DNA from: Rhizobiales bacterium dw_265
Lineage (GTDB): Bacteria > Pseudomonadota > Alphaproteobacteria > Micropepsales > Micropepsaceae
Length of the DNA stretch: 64,000 nt
NCBI GenBank assembly: GCA_018449595.1
Contig: JAAVUU010000006.1
Coordinates: 1-64,000 of the forward strand
Reading direction: 5' to 3'
The position numbers were made by a program, and so were the translations under genes. The notes under the pieces are model-generated. The model was not told the origin of the DNA. It saw only the letters and a program-made list of their open reading frames with translations, and searched no databases. Shown here piece by piece: positions 26,346-34,617 of this stretch (position 1 is its first letter; every line of letters begins with the position of its first letter).

Positions 26346-26400
26346 GCAAAACGGTCCACTGGACCGTTTTGCCTGCCTTCGGCAGACTGCGGCTTACCCC
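26346..26400. repeat. Hairpin repeat (REP-like), copy 2
   Basis: A perfect 13-base inverted repeat around one central base: GCAAAACGGTCCA at 26346-26358 and TGGACCGTTTTGC at 26360-26372. A second small hairpin CTGCC-ttc-GGCAG follows at 26373-26385, then the tail ggcttacccctccg. The layout (strong hairpin, then ggct-y-acccctccg) matches the element at 14292. It abuts the 5' end of the broken TPR-glycosyltransferase gene. Confidence 0.55.
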
Positions 26401-26423
26401 TCCGCTGTTCCCAAAGAGTGCAA

Positions 26424-27660
26424 ATGGCCGATGCCGCGGCGCTGCATCTGCTGGGCGTCATCGCGGCCCGGGCGCGGGAATTCGACAAGGCCGCCGACTA
26501 TCTGGATCGGGCCCTGGCGGCCGAGCCCCGGCAACAGCCGGATCGCGCAGAACCTGGCGGCGGCGCGCGCCGCACCGCGGCCGTACCTGCCGGCAGGTCT
26601 GCGCTACCTGCTGATCCGGAATGGGGTTTCGACTTCTGGGCCGATGTCTCGCATCTGCTGGGCACGCTGCTGCTGGCGGAAGCGACGGGCCGCATTCCCG
26701 TGACATGGTGGGGCGGCGGCGGCCTTTTCAGCGATGGCGAGGAACATGATGCGTTCCAGTTCTACTTCCAGCCGGTGTCGGACATCGCGCTGCGGGATCT
26801 GCCCGATGCCGGTTTCTTCCCGCCGCGCTGGAACAAGGCCAACCTGACGCAAAGCGGCAGCGGCAGCCTGCAACTGAGGTCCAAATGGGTAGGCAAGGGC
26901 AGCCGCGCCGGCGCTGTCTATTTCCTCAACCGGCCGGAGGCGGTGGCGGTCAGCGATTTCCACATCGCCGTGATCAATGTGATGCCCTGGCTGCCCCCTG
27001 CCCATCCCATGCACGGCAAACCGCTGGATACGGTCTGCCGCTATCTGGCGGAAAAATACCTGCATCCCCAGGCCGACATCGTCGCGGCCTGCGATGCCTT
27101 CTTCGACGCCCATCTGGCGGGGCACCCGTCGTGGCGGTGCATCTGCGCGGCTCCGACAAAAGCCTGGAAGATGCGAATGCCGGCGCCACCGCCAGGGCGA
27201 TCCTGTCCCTGGCGGCGCAAAGCGACCCCGGCGCGCGCATCCTGGTATTGACCGACGATGAGCACTGCCTGGCGATGGCCAAAGATATGTTTGGCGGCCG
27301 CGTCGTGGCCATGCCCTGCCAGCGCAGCCGCACCGGCCAGGCCGTGCATTACCTGCCCACTACCGATCCTGCCCGGGCGGGACGGGAAATCATGTTGGAC
27401 ACTTACCTGGCTTTGCGGGCGCAACGCTTCATCGGCAACGGCCTGTCGAATATCTCCGCCATGATCGCGATCCTGAAAGACTGGCCGGATGGGGCCTGTA
27501 CCCTGTGCTGGGCGGCTCGGCTCTGGCGGATCGCAACCTGCGGCTCTACCAGATGCCCGCGCGCGCCTGATATCTGCCGCACCGCAGCAACGCATTTGCT
27601 GGCCAACGCCAACATTCCCCTGTTCAATGCCGGCATCGGCGCGACAGACGCCGCCTTGGG
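26424..27660 (+). pseudogene. TPR-glycosyltransferase (fucosyltransferase-like) gene, 5'-truncated and frameshifted
   Basis: The remains of a TPR protein fused to a NodZ/fucosyltransferase-like domain. Readable pieces in three frames: ALHLLGVIAARAREFDKAA (TPR); NLAAARAAPRPYLPAGL, then RYLLIRNG; WGFDFWADVSHLLGTLLLAE, then GRIPVTWWG; VVAVHLRGSDKSLEDANAG (the HxRGSD donor-binding motif); and FIGNGLSNISAMIAILKDWP. Frame changes fall near 26530, 26624, 27119 and 27491, each at a run of four G or C. The N-terminal TPRs are lost at the hairpin repeat. Either the gene is decaying or the assembly carries homopolymer errors. Intact relatives modify surface or flagellar glycans. Confidence 0.7.
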
Positions 27661-27666
27661 GGGAAG

Positions 27667-28252
27667 ATGCCGACGCATTCGGAAATCTTCGATTCGATAT
27701 ACCGGGACGATCTGTGGAGGGCGGCTCCGGCGCGGGTTCGCGCGAGGAAACGACGCGCGACTACCGCGTCTTCCTGCAGGAGCTCCTGCGCCGCAATGCG
27801 GTCGCCAGTGTGGCGGATGTCGGCTGCGGCGACTGGCAGTTCTCCCGCTACCTGGACTGGAACGGCATTGACTATACCGGGGTGGATGTTTCGGCGGTGG
27901 TGCTGGAAAATACCCGCGCCTTCGCGCGCCCCGGCGTGCGCTTCCTGCATGCCGACGCCACCCGGGACGACCTGCCGGCCGCCGACCTGCTGACCGCCAA
28001 GGATGTGCTGCAGCATTGGTCGAATGCCGACATCCACGCCTTCCTGCCGCACCTGCGGAACTACAAGGCGGCGCTGATCACCGGCAGCTTTCCGCAGGCC
28101 GCCATGGCGTACGTCAATCGCGACATGCCGGCCCCGGGGCCAATTTCCGCCCGGTGGACCTGCACTGGCCGCCCTTCGATGTGCCGGGGCGCTTCGTGTT
28201 TTCCTTTGCCGCGGGAGATCCCAAACTGGTCTTCTTGTGGCGCCACGCTTAA
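27667..28252 (+). pseudogene. Class I SAM-dependent methyltransferase, frameshifted
   Basis: A methyltransferase of about 195 residues split over three frames. It begins MPTHSEIFDSIYRDDLW at ATG 27667. After a shift near 27717 it continues with EETTRDYRVFLQELLRR, the SAM motif VADVGCGDWQFSRYLDWN, YTGVDVSAVVLENTRAFA and the post-motif LLTAKDVLQHW. After a second shift near 28137 it ends NFRPVDLHWPPFDVPGRF, then VFSFAAGDPKLVFLWRHA and a stop. Both shifts are again at short G/C runs. Together with the preceding glycosyltransferase it probably formed a glycan-modification pair. Confidence 0.7.
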
Positions 28253-28284
28253 GCTCGCGGCAAACAAAATCTCCTGGGGGAACC

Positions 28285-30147
28285 ATGCGCAAATTGCGCC
28301 TCGCGGCACTGGCCTGTGTATGCGCTATTGGATCGGCCGCCGCCCAGCCGCGCGCCACCACCGATTGGCCCAGCTATGGCCGCGATGCCGGCGCCATGCG
28401 CTATTCCCCCCTCACCCAGATCACGCCGGCCAACGTCACCGGGCTGAAGGTTGCCTGGACCTATCACATGAAGCCGGCCGATGCGGTGCGTACCGCCACG
28501 TCGGAAACCACGCCGCTGGTGGTAGGCAATGTGATGTATGTGGGCTCGCCTTACGGCCGCATCGTAGCGCTGGACGCCACCAGCGGTCAGGAATTGTGGG
28601 CCTACCGGCTGCCCGGCAACGACCGGCCCGCGCCGCGCGGCATCGCTTACTGGCCCGGTGACAGGAAATATGCGCCCGAAATCATTTTCGGCACCGCCAG
28701 CGGCAAGCTGATCGCGGTGAACACAAAGACCGGCCAGGCGGCTGAGGGCTTCGGCGCGCATGGCATCCTCAATCTGAAGACGCCGGACGTGATGCGCGGC
28801 TATGACAAGCAGTATGCCGAGACTTCGCCGCCCGCGATCTTCAGGAACCTGGTGATCACCGGCAATTCCACGCCGGAAGAACCCAAGAGCGTATCCGGCG
28901 ACATTCGCGCCTGGGACGTGCGCACCGGCAAGCAGGTGTGGGTGTTTCACGGCGTGCCGCGCGCGGGCGAGCTGGGCTATGACACTTGGGCGCCGGGCAG
29001 CACGGTGGACCGTTCGGGCGTCAATGTCTGGAACATGTTCACCGTGGATGTGGAGCGCGGCATCGCCTATATCCCGTTCGGCGATCCCGCCCCCGACCGC
29101 TGGGGCGGCGACCGCCATGGCATAAACCTGTTCGGCAACAGCGTCGTCGCGGTGAATGCCGCCACCGGCAAATATCTCTGGCACTTCCAGCTTCTGCACC
29201 ACGCCATCTGGGACTGGGATTCCACCACCCCGCCGATGCTGCTGGATGTGAAGAAGGACGGAAAAACCATTCCCGCTTTGGTGGCGATGAACAAGTCGGC
29301 CTATCTGTTCCTGCTCGACCGCGTCACCGGCGAGCCGATCTATCCGGTGACCGAGACGCCGGTACCGCCCAGCACCGTCACCGGCGAACAGGCCTGGCCG
29401 ACCCAGCCGGTGCCGGTGACGCCGCCGCCGCTGGCGCGCCAGAGCTTCACGGCGGCGAGCGATGTGACGACCATCACGCCGCAGTTGCACGACTTCTGCG
29501 AAAAGCTGATCGCCGATCACAAGCTGCATGACAGCCTGCCCTTCTCACCGCTGACCATGGATTCCCAGATCGCGCGTTTCCCGGGCAGCGGCGGCGGGCC
29601 GGAATGGGGCGGCGGCGCCTTCGATCCCGGGCTGGGCTATTTCATCGTCAACACCCAGGAACTGGGCTCGATAGAGCAACTCGAACCCAAGAAGGGCGGC
29701 TATTGGGGTTCGACCACCGGGCCCGACAGCTTCTTCGAAGAGGAGAAGCCCGGCCATGGCTATTATCCCTGCCAGAATCCGCCCTGGGGCGATCTTTGGG
29801 CCGTGAACGTCAACACCGGCAAGGTGGCCTGGCGGGTGAATCTGGGCGTCAGCGACATCATGCCGGACGGCAAGCAGGATACCGGCCGTCCCAACCTGGG
29901 CGCACCGCTGACCACCGCCAGCGGACTCATCTTTATTGGCGCCACCGACGACAGCCGCTTCCGCGCCTTCGACACCAGGACAGGCAAGGAAATCTGGACC
30001 TGGAAGATGGACGCTTCCGCGCATGCTTCGCCGCTGACCTATCGGGGCACGGACGGCAAACAGTATGTCGCGGTGGTGGCGACGGGCGGGGCCTTTGTCC
30101 ACAGCCCCGCGGTCGGCGACAGCGTGGTGGTGTTCAGCTTGCCGTAG
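28285..30147 (+). CDS. Exported PQQ-dependent dehydrogenase (glucose-dehydrogenase-like)
   Basis: A 620-residue soluble quinoprotein. The signal peptide (RKLRLAALACVCAIGSAAAQ) is followed by an eight-bladed propeller: DWPSYGRDAGAMRYSPLTQI at the start, ALDATSGQELWAYRLPG, AWDVRTGKQVWVF and closing TGKEIWTWKMDASAHASPLT. The segment HHAIWDWDSTTPP with D310 and D312 corresponds to the HHDIWD(Y/M)D region of membrane glucose dehydrogenases, but the N-terminal membrane anchor of those enzymes is absent. No cytochrome motif is present, so electrons must go to a separate carrier. Start ATG 28285 has GGGGGA four bases upstream. It converges on the mannonate-dehydratase-like gene across a long inverted repeat. 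Confidence 0.85.
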   Translation: MRKLRLAALACVCAIGSAAAQPRATTDWPSYGRDAGAMRYSPLTQITPANVTGLKVAWTYHMKPADAVRTATSETTPLVVGNVMYVGSPYGRIVALDATSGQELWAYRLPGNDRPAPRGIAYWPGDRKYAPEIIFGTASGKLIAVNTKTGQAAEGFGAHGILNLKTPDVMRGYDKQYAETSPPAIFRNLVITGNSTPEEPKSVSGDIRAWDVRTGKQVWVFHGVPRAGELGYDTWAPGSTVDRSGVNVWNMFTVDVERGIAYIPFGDPAPDRWGGDRHGINLFGNSVVAVNAATGKYLWHFQLLHHAIWDWDSTTPPMLLDVKKDGKTIPALVAMNKSAYLFLLDRVTGEPIYPVTETPVPPSTVTGEQAWPTQPVPVTPPPLARQSFTAASDVTTITPQLHDFCEKLIADHKLHDSLPFSPLTMDSQIARFPGSGGGPEWGGGAFDPGLGYFIVNTQELGSIEQLEPKKGGYWGSTTGPDSFFEEEKPGHGYYPCQNPPWGDLWAVNVNTGKVAWRVNLGVSDIMPDGKQDTGRPNLGAPLTTASGLIFIGATDDSRFRAFDTRTGKEIWTWKMDASAHASPLTYRGTDGKQYVAVVATGGAFVHSPAVGDSVVVFSLP

Positions 30148-30151
30148 CAGA

Positions 30152-30230
30152 TTGTCATTCCCGCGTAAGCGGGAATCCAACTTGGGGACCGCGCAAAGAA
30201 GTTGGATCCCCGCTTTCGCGGGGATGACAA
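30152..30230. repeat. Long inverted repeat with nested hairpins (MITE/REP-like), probable bidirectional terminator
   Basis: Two 32-base arms, 30152-30183 and 30199-30230, are inverted copies with 29 of 32 positions matching, around a 15-base centre. Each arm contains its own hairpin (TTCCCGC-gtaa-GCGGGAA; CCCCGC-tttc-GCGGGG). The sequence TTGTCATTCCCGCG is a widespread proteobacterial palindromic element. It lies between two convergent genes, so it can end transcription from both sides. Confidence 0.75.
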
Positions 30231-30236
30231 CTTCGC

Positions 30237-31388
30237 TTAAAGCCCGCGCACTTCCCTGAGCGCGATCTGCAGCATCGCCTTGCAGTGGCCCACGTTATAG
30301 GCCCAGGCGGCGGTGGGGTTGGTGCCCTTGGGCAACAGCTTGTCAATGGCCAGGCCGCGCGGATGCTCCGGGAAAACAAGGCGCTTGTAGTTGTTTTTCA
30401 CCAGCAGCTTCATGACCTCGTACATGTCATTGTCGCCGTCATCGGGGAAGACCTCGGTATAATCCTCGCGCGGTTTGCGCATCACCACATTGCGGAAATG
30501 CACCTGGCCGATGCGATTGCGCGATGCCAGCCAGTTGCCCACCGCCACCGGGTCTTCGCCCAGTTCGCGGGTGACGCCGCAATCCCAGGTCATGCAGTTG
30601 GAGGGCGAGTTCACCGTCTCCACCAGCCGCTTCCAGTCGGAAAAGCTGTTCAGCACCTGGGCCGAGCCGCGACTCATCGGCGCGGGCGGGTCGTTGGGAT
30701 GCACCGACAGAACCACATTGTTCTTTTCCGCTACCGGCACCACTTCCTTGAGGAAGTAAGCTATGTTCTTCCAGGTCTCTTCATAAGCATGCACGCCTTC
30801 CGCCGGCAGCGGCGGCAGATCCTTCATGCGTTCATATTTGAATTCGGTCATGCCGGCGCCACCGCGGCCGGGCGCGGTGGCATAACCGTCCTCGGCGCGA
30901 TGGTTGTAGAAATTCCATTCCAGCACCGGAATGCCCATCTTGCCGTAATTGACGATGGCCTGCTTGATCCTGGCGATCTCTTCATCGCGCCCCGGCAGGC
31001 CATAGACGATCTTGGACATTTCGGGGTCCATGCCGCCCTTGTAGGACCAGCGGATCATCATGATGCCGATATGCATGCCGTGCTTCTTCAAGGCATCGAC
31101 GCGCGGCTGCAGATAGCCGGTCGTCCAGGGCTGTTCCGGCACGACCGCGGCATCGACCCAGTCGATGCCGATCTGCTTCAGGCCGATGGCTTCCTCGTCG
31201 CTGAGCAGGTCGTTCATGTACAAGGTGAGCTTGGGGGTGTCGGGCCCTTCCTGCGGCTGGCCGATGCGGCTGGCGGGATGCGGATTGTAGGGCACGTCCG
31301 GTCCCTGTTGGGCAAAAGCGCGCGTCGCCGCGACCGCGCCGGCCATGGCCCCGGTCAGCATCAGCGAGCGGCGCGAAAGATGGTTCAT
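30237..31388 (-). CDS. Exported mannonate dehydratase-like TIM-barrel protein
   Basis: A 383-residue protein with a Tat-type signal (NHLSRRSLMLTGAMAGAVAA, cleaved near AFAQ). The remainder resembles UxuA-type mannonate dehydratases and xylose-isomerase-like TIM barrels: IPVLEWNFYNHRAEDGY, NVVLSVHPNDPPAP, NCMTWDCGVTRELGED, IGQVHFRNVV and LVFPEHPRGL carry the His, Cys and Asp residues expected around the metal. UxuA enzymes are normally cytoplasmic, so export is unusual; activity on a sugar acid in the periplasm is inference. Start ATG 31388 has AGGGGGA upstream. The dehydrogenase converging on it may supply an oxidised sugar. Confidence 0.75.
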   Translation of the reverse strand: MNHLSRRSLMLTGAMAGAVAATRAFAQQGPDVPYNPHPASRIGQPQEGPDTPKLTLYMNDLLSDEEAIGLKQIGIDWVDAAVVPEQPWTTGYLQPRVDALKKHGMHIGIMMIRWSYKGGMDPEMSKIVYGLPGRDEEIARIKQAIVNYGKMGIPVLEWNFYNHRAEDGYATAPGRGGAGMTEFKYERMKDLPPLPAEGVHAYEETWKNIAYFLKEVVPVAEKNNVVLSVHPNDPPAPMSRGSAQVLNSFSDWKRLVETVNSPSNCMTWDCGVTRELGEDPVAVGNWLASRNRIGQVHFRNVVMRKPREDYTEVFPDDGDNDMYEVMKLLVKNNYKRLVFPEHPRGLAIDKLLPKGTNPTAAWAYNVGHCKAMLQIALREVRGL

Positions 31389-31443
31389 GATTTCCCCCTG
31401 TTTTCTTGTTGGGGGAACGATAACGCGATTGCGGAGACGCCGC

Positions 31444-31647
31444 CTAGCAGCGCTTCTGCAGGCGCGCATTCAGGTCGCGCACAATATTGCTGGCGGTGCG
31501 CTCGCACAGGCCCGGGACCAGGGCATGGACCAGCGCGGCGCCGGCAGCGGCCAGCAGCGGCAGGGCGAAGGACAGGGCCACCTGCTGGTGCTGGAAATAG
31601 GTTTCGTTGACCGTGGCGGGATGGGCGACGAAAAGGCGCTGGAACAT
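31444..31647 (-). CDS. DUF6356 family small membrane protein
   Basis: A 67-residue protein beginning MFQRLFVAHPATVNETYFQH, the conserved start of DUF6356, followed by a single hydrophobic segment (FALPLLAAAGAALVHALVPG) and the C-terminal CERTASNIVRDLNARL. Function unknown; probably an inner membrane protein. ATG 31647 is chosen over an upstream GTG at 31692 because the family starts there. It is divergent from the Lrp-family regulator, with a shared inverted repeat between them. Confidence 0.8.
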   Translation of the reverse strand: MFQRLFVAHPATVNETYFQHQQVALSFALPLLAAAGAALVHALVPGLCERTASNIVRDLNARLQKRC

Positions 31648-31699
31648 GGCGATGGGTCCCCGAAACACCTTCAAAGGATACCCCGCTTTCACTCGAATT

Positions 31700-31741
31700 T
31701 ATTCCCATATATGGTCGTCAATGCGGACATATTTGGGAAAT
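31700..31741. promoter_or_regulatory. Inverted repeat in the Lrp/DUF6356 divergent region, candidate operator
   Basis: TATTCCCATATATG at 31700-31713 and CATATTTGGGAAAT at 31728-31741 pair at 11 of 14 positions, centred near 31720, just upstream of the regulator's ATG. AT-rich imperfect palindromes of this kind are typical Lrp/AsnC binding sites, so autoregulation and control of the divergent gene are plausible. Confidence 0.5.
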
Positions 31742-31747
31742 TATCCC

Positions 31748-32218
31748 ATGAACGACCTGGATTCGATGGATTTCGCCATCCTGGCCTTGCTGCAGGAGGA
31801 CGCGACCCTGTCGCTGCAGCATATCGCCGACCAGGTGCATCTGTCCCAGAACGCCTGCTGGCGGCGCATCCGCCAGATGGAGGACTCCGGCGTCATCAAG
31901 AAGCGCGTGGCGCTGCTGGACGCCGCCCGGCTGGGCGCGGGCCTGACCGTGTTTGTGCAGGTGCGCGCCGCCGAACACAGCGAGGAATGGCTGGAAGAGT
32001 TCGCCGCCGCCGTGCGCCGCATTCCCGAGATCGTGGAATTCTACCGCATGACCGGCGAGGTGGATTACCTCATCAAGATGCGGGTGGCCGATATGGCCGG
32101 CTATGACCAGGCCTACAAGCGGCTGATCGGCGCGGCGCGGATGGGCGATGTCAGCGCCTCCTTCGCCATGGAGGAGATCAAGGCCTCCACCGCCATCCCC
32201 TTGCCGGCAAGGCGCTGA
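31748..32218 (+). CDS. Lrp/AsnC-family transcriptional regulator
   Basis: A 156-residue Lrp/AsnC regulator. The N-terminal HTH reads MDFAILALLQEDATLSLQHI, then HLSQNACWRRIRQMEDSGVI. The C-terminal RAM (amino-acid-binding) domain includes AAVRRIPEIVEFYRMTGEVD and YLIKMRVADM. The start MNDLDSMD at 31748 fits the family; the ribosome binding site is weak. A near-palindrome covers the sequence just before the ATG, pointing to autoregulation. The target genes are unknown; the divergent DUF6356 gene is a candidate. Confidence 0.9.
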   Translation: MNDLDSMDFAILALLQEDATLSLQHIADQVHLSQNACWRRIRQMEDSGVIKKRVALLDAARLGAGLTVFVQVRAAEHSEEWLEEFAAAVRRIPEIVEFYRMTGEVDYLIKMRVADMAGYDQAYKRLIGAARMGDVSASFAMEEIKASTAIPLPARR

Positions 32219-32263
32219 GCGCTGAACCCTCCGCAAAAATTCAGCAGGGCATTCGGGGGGATA

Positions 32264-34213
32264 TCAAAGCGCCTTCAGGCTTTCGGCGTCCGACAACAGC
32301 AGGGTCCAGTCGTCGCGGGTGAAGCCGGCCGTCTCGCGCCGCCGGGCGTGATCCAGCAGGGTTTCCAGCCGGAGGGGATCGGCGGCGACCGGCGGCGTGC
32401 CCGCCAGCAGGGCCAGGTGAAGCGCGCGCACCCCGGCATCCTCCAGCACCAGCCGGCGCACATCTTCCTTGTTGTCGGCGCGCACCGCCGCCAGGGCATG
32501 GGCGCGGTTCAGCACCGAAAGGCCCCGCGTCTCGCTGGGCACCAGCAGCAGCCCGTCCTTGCGCGCCACCAGTCCCAGCAGCGGGCTCGAACTCAGCACC
32601 ACCAGGGGCACGGACACCAGCATCCCCGCCAGCAGGGGCACGAACCAGCCGAAACTGTCGCCGGCATATTTCCGCAGCACCACCGTCGCCACCAGTCCGA
32701 TCAGGGTATGCGGCCAGAACTGGCGCGCGACATAATCCAGCGGCAAGGCGCGGTCGGTGCGCTGCTGGCTGCCCCAGCCGGTCGCCATGCCCATCAGGAT
32801 GGTCAGCACGAACCAGCTGTGCTGCAGCATCACGATCGGCGCCATCAGGGTGGAGAACAGGCTTTCCCACACGGCGCTCGCCAACACCGCGCCGGTGCCG
32901 CCATGGGCGCTGGTGGCTTCCGCATCGTCCAGCAGCGCCACCACCGCCAGCAGCTTGGGCAGATACAGCAGCAGCAGGGTGGCGATCACCAGCACGAACA
33001 ATTCGGCGGTGTGGCTGACATCCAGCCCCAGCGAAGACTGCGGCCCGCCGGCGGGCGGTGGCGTGAAGCGCATGATATCCGTGCCGGAGACGACCAGCAG
33101 CAACAGCCACAGGGGCGAGGAGACATAGCTCATGATCCCCATCGCCAGATGCAGCCGGCTCGGCAGGGTCAATCCCTGCGCAAAGAGGATGCGCAGATGC
33201 TGCAGGTTGCCCTGGCACCAGCGGCGGTCGCGGATCAGGTAATCCAGCAGGGTGGGCGGCGGCTCCTCGAACGAACCGCCCATGTCGGGCGCCATCCACA
33301 CCTCCCAGCCGGCGCGGCGCAGGAAGGCCGCCTCGACAAAGTCATGGCTCATGATCTCGCCGCCAAAGGGCGGCGCGCCGGGCAGTTTGGGCAGGCCGCA
33401 ATGCTGCATGAAGGCATGCACCCGGATGATGGCATTGTGGCCCCAGTAATTGCCGTCCGGTCCCTGCAGCCAGGCCAGTCCCGCGGCATAAATCGGGCCA
33501 TAAAGGCTGGAGGCGAATTGCTGGAGGCGCGCAAACAGCGAATCGCGCCCCACCAGTTGCGGCGGCGCCTGGATCAGGGCGACGCGGGGATTGGCGTCCA
33601 TCAACCCGACCAGCCCGGCCAGGGTCTTGCCGGTCATCAGGCTGTCGGCGTCCAGGATCACCATATAGTCGTAAAGCTGGCCCCAGCTTTCGCAAAAGTC
33701 CTGGATGTTGCCGCTCTTGCGGCCGGTGTTCTTGGGCCGGTGGCGATAATAGATGTGGGCGTCCCCGCCGAGGTCGGCTTTCAGCCGCCGCCATTCCAGT
33801 TCCTCCGCCACCCAGTTGGCGGGATTGGTGGAATCGCTGAGGATATAGAAGTCGAAATCCGGTCCCGCCGATTCCCAGATGGCGCGCACCCCGGAAAACA
33901 CCCGCCCGACATCTTCATTGTAGATCGGCATCAGGATGGCGGTGCGCGCCGCCGATGTTTCCGCCGCTCGCTTCAGCGGCAGGGTATCGGCGCGGGTGAG
34001 GCGGGCAAAGGCGCCGAAGCAGACCAGCCAGAAGGACGAGGAGATCCAGGAAAACAGGATGGTAAACAGGACCAGGATGACGGCTTCGCGGCTGGTGATG
34101 CCGTCAACCTGGAATACGCCCGCCATCTGGGTCACCGCCGCGACGGTGGAGGCCAGCACCAGAAACAGATAGAGCCATCGCCGGGCAGCGATGCCTCCTT
34201 GCGTTTCAGGCAC
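32264..34213 (-). CDS. opgH: Periplasmic glucan glucosyltransferase OpgH (MdoH)
   Basis: A 649-residue inner-membrane family 2 glycosyltransferase that makes the beta-glucan backbone of osmoregulated periplasmic glucans from UDP-glucose. Two N-terminal membrane segments are followed by the catalytic domain (ILMPIYNEDVGRVFSGVRAI, HRPKNTGRKSGNIQDF, DADSLMTG, and DRRWCQGN for the Q/R-x-x-R-W motif), and then several C-terminal membrane segments. It is shorter than the 847-residue E. coli enzyme, mainly at the N-terminus. The start is GTG at 34213 and overlaps the stop of a 67-residue frame by eight bases. It is divergent from opgG instead of following it, as in enterobacteria. Confidence 0.93.
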   Translation of the reverse strand: MPETQGGIAARRWLYLFLVLASTVAAVTQMAGVFQVDGITSREAVILVLFTILFSWISSSFWLVCFGAFARLTRADTLPLKRAAETSAARTAILMPIYNEDVGRVFSGVRAIWESAGPDFDFYILSDSTNPANWVAEELEWRRLKADLGGDAHIYYRHRPKNTGRKSGNIQDFCESWGQLYDYMVILDADSLMTGKTLAGLVGLMDANPRVALIQAPPQLVGRDSLFARLQQFASSLYGPIYAAGLAWLQGPDGNYWGHNAIIRVHAFMQHCGLPKLPGAPPFGGEIMSHDFVEAAFLRRAGWEVWMAPDMGGSFEEPPPTLLDYLIRDRRWCQGNLQHLRILFAQGLTLPSRLHLAMGIMSYVSSPLWLLLLVVSGTDIMRFTPPPAGGPQSSLGLDVSHTAELFVLVIATLLLLYLPKLLAVVALLDDAEATSAHGGTGAVLASAVWESLFSTLMAPIVMLQHSWFVLTILMGMATGWGSQQRTDRALPLDYVARQFWPHTLIGLVATVVLRKYAGDSFGWFVPLLAGMLVSVPLVVLSSSPLLGLVARKDGLLLVPSETRGLSVLNRAHALAAVRADNKEDVRRLVLEDAGVRALHLALLAGTPPVAADPLRLETLLDHARRRETAGFTRDDWTLLLSDAESLKAL

Positions 34214-34409
34214 GGCGGTTGCGGAGCACGGCTGGCGCCATCACGGCGGCGCGCGGCACGGAAAGAATCAGGCTGAACAGGGCGCCCAGCACGCGCGCCG
34301 GGGTCCAGACCACGACCGGCTGGGCCAGCATCGGGCGGGGACAGCGCAACGGCACCCCGGCCAGGTCCGGTTCGAGGGAAGATTCAAAAGCGCGAGACTG
34401 GGAGTCCAT
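34206..34409 (-). CDS. Small membrane protein preceding opgH
   Basis: A 67-residue frame starting at ATG 34409 (MDSQSRAFESSLEPDLAGVP) and ending with TGA 34206-34208, eight bases inside opgH. The C-terminal half has one hydrophobic segment (VLGALFSLILSVPRAAVMAP) and a basic tail (LRNRRA). The overlap suggests translational coupling to the GTG-started opgH. No clear ribosome binding site is seen before ATG 34409, and no family is recognised. It could be a small accessory protein of the glucan synthase. Confidence 0.45.
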   Translation of the reverse strand: MDSQSRAFESSLEPDLAGVPLRCPRPMLAQPVVVWTPARVLGALFSLILSVPRAAVMAPAVLRNRRA

Positions 34410-34617
34410 CTTTGCGAAATCCAAAACAGCGGCCCATCCGACGTTGGTAATGAAACGTGACAATGCGGCGAAATCATGGATCGTTTCGCGACATTTCCGG
34501 GGCGCGACATTTCGCGAAAATTTTCCGCCCCCGGCCCATTTCGCGGCATCGGGCGCGGGGCCATAACTTTTCCATGATTGGTGCCGATCCTTTGCCCTTT
34601 CCCGGAGCCATCCCCTC

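Noticed and set aside
32348..34276. A 642-codon frame opposite opgH
   Set aside because: Antisense shadow without domains, extremely rich in Gln/His/Arg; opgH is clear.
34510..34519. TTTCGCGAAA palindrome as a specific operator between opgG and opgH
   Set aside because: Ten-base palindromes of this composition are common in GC-rich DNA and there is no second copy or regulator gene to support it.
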